A stretch of DNA of 64,000 nt from Romanomermis culicivorax (lineage: Eukaryota; Nematoda; Enoplea; Mermithida; Mermithidae), in contig CAWUHX010000120.1 of assembly GCA_963922205.1 (NCBI GenBank), positions 1 to 64,000 of the forward strand, read 5' to 3'. Shown here piece by piece: positions 58,800 to 64,000 of the stretch. Below the pieces are notes generated by a model. It saw only the letters and a list, made by a program, of their open reading frames with translations. It made no database searches and had not been told where the DNA came from. Position numbers and translations under genes: made by a program. Positions within the stretch are counted from its first letter, which is position 1, and every line of letters starts with the position of its first letter.

Positions 58800-59420
58800 A
58801 TGCCGAGGAATAGTCTTGGTGATACCACATCCAATCCAGGTCATGTGGCCTCAGCCTTCTACCCCACTGAAATGAGGACCCCTCATATCAGAGTTGTTCT
58901 AAAAAACAGGGTGGAAGCCAAAGCTCTGATTGATACAGGAGCAGTTTTCTCGCTCCTGGATCACAAGTTGGCGGTCCAACTACCCAACTTGGTGCTCACA
59001 GAGACTAGGGCTTGCCCCATAGCAGCCAATGAGTCTCCGATTCTACTGCTAAGTGCTGCCTATGTCACAGTGACATTGGCTGATGTCTCTGAAAGGATCC
59101 AGGTCCAAATACAGGATAACTGTTCAGCTGAACTAGTGTTTGGGACGAACTTCCTAGGATGGTTCAATTGTGTTAGTTTGAAATGGGAGAAATCCTTTCT
59201 CCAGTTCAAGAACTGCAAGGTCCCAAGTGATGGTCTCATTCACAATCCGCCTTCTGCCTATGGTGCTTTACCCTTGCAAGAGCTGGTTCTCCTCAAACCA
59301 TGCTCACTCACACCATTTACTGCACCTGTACCATCAATATATATGAATGTACCAGAGGTGGCTTACTTTCCTAAGCACCTCATGGGAACTCATAGCAGCA
59401 TTACTTTGCTGGCAGTGTGA
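58800..59420 (+). pseudogene. Element C retropepsin-like domain 2
   Basis: 206 codons open. ALIDTGAVFSLLDHKL (DTG at 58931-58939) is an intact aspartic-protease active site. LVFGTNFLGWF and KVPSDGL match the same blocks of the element A protease (ILLGKNFL, LPCDGL). It starts with an ATG at 58800, but retroviral-type proteases are normally released from a polyprotein, so this need not be a true start. It is in a different frame from domain 1 and from RT, so the polyprotein is broken. Confidence 0.78.
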
Positions 59421-60326
59421 GTACCAAGGCTAAAGGCTGCATACCCTTACAGGTGGTTAACCCAAATACAAATTCCATGGTTCTCTACCTGCACATGATC
59501 ATCAGTGATGTGCAGATGCACACTGATCTCTCACCAGGATCAGAGGTCAAATTGGACTTAGTCCTTGACCAAAAGTGGGTTGAATCCAATGCTATGATAT
59601 CAGCTGATATTTTTGCACAGGACTGGACAGCATTGATTGACCTACTGGTCCCATACACTGACCTCTATGCCACAGATGAGAAGGACACAGGTACTACTGA
59701 TCTCTAACAGCAAGAAATCAGACACCTGCCCAGTCAGCCGGTTTCCTTATCAGACCTCAAGGAGAAGGACCTCATCATGCAGGAAGTCAGGGCGCTTCAG
59801 GAAAAAGGTATTATCTGGCCGAGTTTGTCACTGTAGGCCACTAATACCATCCTGGTGCCCAAGAAGAATGGTTCGCACTACATGTGTGTTGACTTTTGGG
59901 GCCTCAAGGAGGTCAGGATAAAGGATGTCTACCCTCTCCCACCATATATGACATCCTTGACACACTCAAGGGTATGAAGTACTTCCCTACCCTTGATCAG
60001 GCTAATGCCTATTGGTCAATGTGGATTGTGGAGGCAGACAAAGAAAAGATGGCATTTTACACTGCCATGGGACTTTATGAGTTCAAGTATCTGCCTTTTG
60101 GTCTATGCAATGCCCCTGGGACGTTCCAACGTCTCATTGACCTGCTCCTTACAGGAATACAGTGGTATACAGCATTGACCTATTTTGACGACATCTTTGT
60201 GTTCCACAATTCTCACACCCAGATGATTGAGCACCTGAGGGACATGTTCTCTCATCTTCCTCAGGGTGAGAGGAAGCTCAGACTGAGCAAGGGCAAAATG
60301 TCGCACTCTGACATGGAATATATAGG
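59421..60326 (+). pseudogene. Element C reverse transcriptase, cut by element D
   Basis: Frame 59417-59707 and its continuation give the linker and fingers (ILVPKKNGSHYMCVDFWG), with stops TAA at about 59705 and TAG at about 59833. After a frameshift near 59940, 59896-60326 gives DQANAYWSMWIV, LPFGLCNAPGTFQRL and LTYFDDIFVF. The catalytic YFDD (60181-60192) is intact. Homology stops at MEYIG, where the LTR of element D begins. Confidence 0.85.
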
Positions 60327-60589
60327 TGATATGTATGCGTGTTATGTAAATTTCTGTAGTATTTTGGCGCGTACATAGCTTCCTTTATTAGTGTCATTTT
60401 TTCTCGCCTGTTTTTGTGTTATGCAAATAGATGGCCTATATATATAGTCTGGCCATCTTTGTGTTTTTCATTGTATCCTTTCGCCCTTCACTTATCAGTG
60501 ACTGTTTATTTTCGTCGTCCGAATAAAGTGTATTATTTACGATAGTTGGTCGCCAGTATTTGAATTTGCATACTCGACCACACTTATCA
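60327..60589 (+). repeat. 5' LTR of element D
   Basis: TGATATGTATGC to CACACTTATCA, inverted ends TGATA/TATCA. Inside are a TATA box and an AATAAA signal (60522-60527). The end is set by the primer site right after it. No second LTR is available to confirm the start. Confidence 0.72.
60437..60446 (+). promoter_or_regulatory. TATA box in element D LTR
   Basis: TATATATATA in CCTATATATATAGTC, about 85 bp before the AATAAA, as expected for a U3-R promoter. Confidence 0.55.
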
Positions 60590-60590
60590 T

Positions 60591-60608
60591 TGGCGCAGAA
60601 ATTATTGG
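60591..60608 (+). other. Primer-binding site of element D
   Basis: TGGCGCAGAAATTATTGG, one base after the LTR end; TGGCGC is a common start of Gypsy primer sites. Confidence 0.7.
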
Positions 60609-60757
60609 ACGATTTTACGCATTTCTGGGTCAAAATTCGTCGACAATTCCGAATTTGACAACGTCCTTGGACGAAATTCATCGAGGAATTCGAATTTTGC
60701 ATCCATTTTGAACAAAAACTACGTCATCATCGCGAAATTTACGTTTTTCGATCGAAA

Positions 60758-61690
60758 ATGGCGAATATTCCGATGCCAGCTGTTGCGCCACTTTGGGAAC
60801 ACCCTGGTTCCGAGATGCGACGCCTGTCCACGTGGAAACAACAGCTGGACGTCATGTTCAACCTGACCAATTGACAGCTGGCCGATGACAAGAAACTTTC
60901 AAACGGCGATAAGAACAATTTAATGTATGCGCACCTCGGCCCCGAAGCAATCCGCCGTTTCGAACATTCTCCTATGATGGCGCAAATCAACACCGGGACC
61001 GCTGACGAATTTTATTTGGCAATTAGCGAAATGTTCGAGCAAACCACGCCGCAAGCCGTCGCCTTCTACTGGTTGCGAACGTGTCGACAACAGCGAGATG
61101 AAACAGCGATGGAATTCCTTAGCTGCTTACGAACTTTACAAGCGGAATGCAAATACGAAAATTTTAACGCCGACGTGGACCTCGCTTATACGCTGGCTCA
61201 AAATTGTTATTCGCCGGAAGTACAAAAGTGGTTATTCTCATCGCCAATTGTCAGCCTCGATGCTTTTATCAAAATCATGCAAGCCGTCAAAAACGCAGAA
61301 AGTTCCACCGCCATCGTCTGCGGAGACAAGCAAGTCAACGCCGTGCGAGAGGACCAACGACGCAATCGATCGCCAGCCCGATCAAAGTGAACATCATCGC
61401 CGGCTCGAGCAACGCACAACTGCAGAGGCTGCGGATCGTCGCGACATGCTTACTTGTCTAACGAGTGCAAAGCGAGAGGTCAAAAGTGCAACAATTGCGG
61501 ATGCATGGGACATTTCGGAAAATGGTGCGAACAACGTCATCGTGAAAAATCAGTGTCGCGATTTAACGAGTCCAAAGATCAAAACAAATCGGTGCATCAG
61601 ATCCACATGGGAAGTATAGTGTCGTCATCATCACTGGCATACCAATGTACGTTCCATGACACGCATCCGAATGGCAAAAATTGTTACGTC
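60758..61690 (+). pseudogene. Element D gag
   Basis: ATG at 60758 in good position after the leader. The capsid-like region (EFYLAISEMFEQTTPQAVAF, ETAMEFLSCLRTL) is helical. The nucleocapsid has one perfect CCHC knuckle, CNNCGCMGHFGKWC, and a degenerate one before it (CRGC...H...C). It is interrupted by TGA at 60872-60874 and TGA at 61388-61390 without frame change. Gag would package the element RNA in cytoplasmic particles. Confidence 0.8.
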
Positions 61691-61912
61691 AATGGCGTTG
61701 TCGATTCTGGTGCCGAAGCCTCATTGGTTCCATACGGTGCTTTTAAAAAGTGGATCAATGGGCGCTTAGAACAATCGAATGCGGAATTGTACAACTTCGA
61801 TGGGTCCTGCATCAATGGTCTTCGCCGACAATTTACAGCGACCGTCGAGTACAACAATCGAAGGGCAAAGTTTCCCTTACTCGTTTTGGATACAATCAAA
61901 ATGGCAACGTAG
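61691..61912 (+). pseudogene. Element D protease
   Basis: Continues the gag frame. GVVDSGAEASLVPYGAF holds the catalytic DSG (Asp codon 61703-61705). Ends at TAG 61910-61912, after which the same frame goes on (GVDAIEALRLVIDGSTRL). Confidence 0.78.
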
Positions 61913-62645
61913 GGCGTGGACGCAATTGAAGCTCTCCGTCTCGTAATCGATGGAAGCACCCGTTTGATCAACGCCATCCAAAATAATAATATCGCCGATG
62001 CTCCGAAAATTGCAATGACATTGGATGAGCATTGCGTCGCAGTGACAGTGGATGAGCACTGTGATAATAATACCACCATTCAAGTCCAAGCGATCAAACC
62101 ACTCCCGAAAATTGTTGATGAACTTCCACAACTTGTCGCGGACGGTATTGGCAAATTTCCCAATTACGAACATCGAATCAACACGATGATCATTTACGAG
62201 TCGTTTTACAAAGGTTGGCCGACAAAGATTTCCGATTGAACATTGCGAAATGCCGCTTTTCGGTTGACAACGTCCCCTTCCTCGGACATCAAATATCAGC
62301 GTCAGGAATCAAGCCGGATCCATCAAGCCTTGATGCGATTCGAAAAGCGCCGATTCCAAAATCGATCACTGAGGTGCGAAGTTTCCTTGGTTCGATTAAT
62401 TATTTACGCAAATTCTTGCCGCATTTAGCCGACCACGCCGAACCATTGCAACAATTGACCCGAACGTCAGAGCAATCGAAGTTCGAGTGGAATGACCAAA
62501 GCACCGCCACATTCGAAAAATTAAAGTTGTTACTTACAAACGATTTGCAATTGGCAATTTTTGATCCCGATCGACCTACAATATTGGCAACCGACGCCTC
62601 AAATATTGGTCTCGGAGCATGTTTATCAAAATTAGCCGCGGTCGC
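61913..62645 (+). pseudogene. Element D reverse transcriptase with deleted catalytic core, and start of RNase H
   Basis: 61916-62210 holds the protease-RT linker and the beginning of RT (GKFPNYEH). The next recognisable residues, in another frame from 62215, are already the RT thumb (FRLNIAKCRF, VPFLGHQISASGI, SFLGSINYLRKFLPHLADHA). The fingers and the YxDD palm, several hundred bases, are missing, with the join near 62200-62220. RNase H starts at ILATDASNIGLGA. A frameshift at about 62630-62646 leads to the final frame. Confidence 0.82.
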
Positions 62646-64000
62646 TTAATTCTGATTGCATTTGCGAGCAAGACATTGACAAATCAAGAATGGGTGTACG
62701 CGACCAATGAACGCGAAGCTCTTGGTTGTGTATGGGCATGCGAACATTTTGCGAACTTTTTATTGGGTTGTCAATTTACACTTATTACCGACCACCAATC
62801 TCTTGTCACGATATTGGCTCAAGCCGGCGACGGAAGAAAAGCGCACAAATTTGATCGATGGCGAACTCGATTGTCCAAATTTGATTATGAAATTCAACAC
62901 CGTCCCGAAGCAGACAACGTTATACCTGACATGCTGTCTCGGTTACCACAACCAGAAACCATGGCAGGAGTCCGATCGATTCAGCTCGGAAATTTTTCCC
63001 TGGACAACATCGCGAAAGCAACGGTGAAAGACAAAGTTTTGAAGAAAGTGATCAAGTTAGTCGAATCGAATGGCTGGAACCCAAATCACCGCAAAATTGT
63101 CGAGTTAGCCGCCTATTACGTTGTACGAAAAGAGTTAGCGGTTGAACAATCAATTTTATGGAAAACCGGTCGAATTGTCATCCCAATTGGCCTTCGAAAA
63201 TCATTATTAGCGAAGTCGCACAATGGACATCCCGGTATTGTTCGAGCAAAAGCGAAGTTACGTGAAACATATTGGTGGCCTCGAATTACCTCCAATATTG
63301 AAGAAACGATTCGACATTGTCAAGGATGTCAAGATTCCGCGAAATCAAATCCGAAAACAAATATTCCAACCGATGCGCTGCTGTTACCTACAACGCCGTG
63401 GGAAAAGATAGCAATCGATGTTACCGGTCCATTTGCAACGACAAGTTATCAAAATCGATTCGCGATTGTAGTCGTCGATTACCTGTCTGGCTACCCCGAA
63501 GTGCGATTGTGTCCTGACCACAATGTTACAATGACAATCGAATTTTTGACTGAATTATTCGCTCGTTACGGCAATCCCTCGATTATTGTCTCCGACAATG
63601 GGCCTGAGTATAGATCAACTGCGTTTGAAGAATTTTTGTCGAGCCGCGATATTTTGCATTATCAAACGCCAGTTTACCATCCACAAGAGAACGGCAAGGT
63701 TGAAGTATTCAATCGATCGTTGAAATTTCATGCTCAAAGGTTAGCCGCTTCGCAAACACCTTTTCTGATGGGAATCACCGAACTATTAGCGGGATATCGA
63801 GCAGAACGTCCTGCACCCGATATATTGTCACCGGCGGAAATTATGTTTAATCGATGCCCGCGATTAGCATTCGAACCCCGAATCACCGAACAAGAAGCCG
63901 CCGGAATAAAAGAACCAGCAAAGAAAAAGAAACCGAAGCGACGACACATCCATTTTAAAGAAGAGGGAGTGCCGGAACTCGATCCGATTAATCAAGGCCG
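62646..64000 (+). CDS. Element D RNase H (rest) and integrase, open to the edge
   Basis: About 450 codons without a stop, the longest coding run in the window. RNase H: AFASKTL, EREALGCVWACEHF, LITDHQSL, DMLSRLPQP. Integrase zinc finger: HNGHPG then HCQGCQ (HH-CC). Core: Asp in IAIDVTGPF, Asp in IVSDNGPEY, Glu in ENGKVEVFNRSL, all present. The tail is Lys/Arg-rich (PAKKKKPKRRHIHF), probably for DNA or nuclear targeting. It lacks its own start because it is the end of a polyprotein, and the rest of the element is broken. Confidence 0.9.

Larger units (their letters stand above)
51512..60326 (+). mobile_element. Element C: LTR retrotransposon with an env-like frame ahead of tandem proteases and RT (interrupted)
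   Basis: Order: 5' LTR (51512-52873), primer-binding site at 52874, long leader with a tandem repeat, glycoprotein-like frame (55816-about 57800), retropepsin 1 (to 58377), retropepsin 2 (58800-59420), RT (59421-60326). The RT is then cut by element D. RT, RNase H and integrase remainders and the 3' LTR would lie beyond D, outside the window. No gag with a zinc knuckle was recognised. The RT and second protease are clearly related to those of element A, so both belong to one Gypsy group. Confidence 0.8.
60327..64000 (+). mobile_element. Element D: Gypsy LTR retrotransposon, continues past the right edge
   Basis: Short 5' LTR (263 bp), primer site, gag with zinc knuckle, DSG protease, partial RT, RNase H, integrase, in Gypsy order. 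Inserted within the RT of element C. Codon use (CGA, GAA, TCG rich) and GC content differ from A-C, so this is a different lineage. It has two stops in gag, one before RT, a deletion of the RT core and a frameshift in RNase H. The 3' LTR is not in the window. Confidence 0.9.

Noticed and set aside
1-64000. CRISPR arrays, bacterial operons, rRNA genes
   Set aside because: No spaced direct repeats of CRISPR type, no ribosome-binding or operon structure, no rRNA-like sequence. The window is eukaryotic.

Overview
The window looks like nuclear DNA of a nematode. The main evidence is an uninterrupted array of about 48 copies of GCCTAA near 38.0-38.3 kb. On the minus strand this is TTAGGC, the telomere repeat of nematodes. 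Spliced host genes with short consensus introns and a single-exon, nematode-style chemoreceptor-like GPCR agree. From memory, the retrotransposon reading frames resemble repeat proteins of mermithid (Enoplea) nematodes such as Romanomermis. That is a recollection, not a search result.

Layout: 1-1.8 kb is A-rich low-complexity DNA. From 2.4 to 18.3 kb there are two trypsin-like exons (2429-2643 and 18095-18306) whose splice phases match. They look like one decayed serine-protease homolog whose intron was filled by a solo LTR, a Gypsy element on the plus strand (A, 4148-9316) and a 5'-truncated Gypsy-like element on the minus strand (B, 10268-17320). From 19 to 24 kb there are a 1.4-kb solo LTR, a fragment of a TIR element, a tRNA-derived SINE with a 16-bp target-site duplication, and an AT-rich near-palindromic minisatellite. 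From 24.5 to 33.5 kb lies a seven-exon gene for a PAN/apple plus trypsin-fold protease with an intact catalytic triad, and 525 codons join in frame. From 35 to 43.5 kb there are an inverted-repeat element, a PIF/Harbinger-type element carrying a Myb/SANT-like reading frame, the interstitial telomeric array, and a 3.9-kb element with 0.6-kb terminal inverted repeats.

From 43.5 to 50.5 kb there are another solo LTR, the GPCR (minus strand), a second solo LTR of the 1.4-kb family, and a three-exon Ly6/uPAR-like, probably GPI-anchored protein (minus strand). One intron of that gene is built of repeated motifs. From 51.5 kb to the right edge lies element C, a large LTR element with an unusual order: LTR, primer site, tandem-repeat leader, glycoprotein (env-like) reading frame, two retropepsin domains, RT. 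Its RT is cut by a younger Gypsy element, D (60327 to beyond the edge), which keeps an open RNase H-integrase frame but has lost its RT core.

How they fit together: four host loci (two serine-protease genes, one GPCR, one Ly6-like protein) are embedded in a dense, layered retrotransposon landscape. Most element genes are broken by stops and deletions. A and B also show Asp-to-Asn changes at catalytic sites. Exon structures were worked out by eye from splice sites and phase, with no transcript support.
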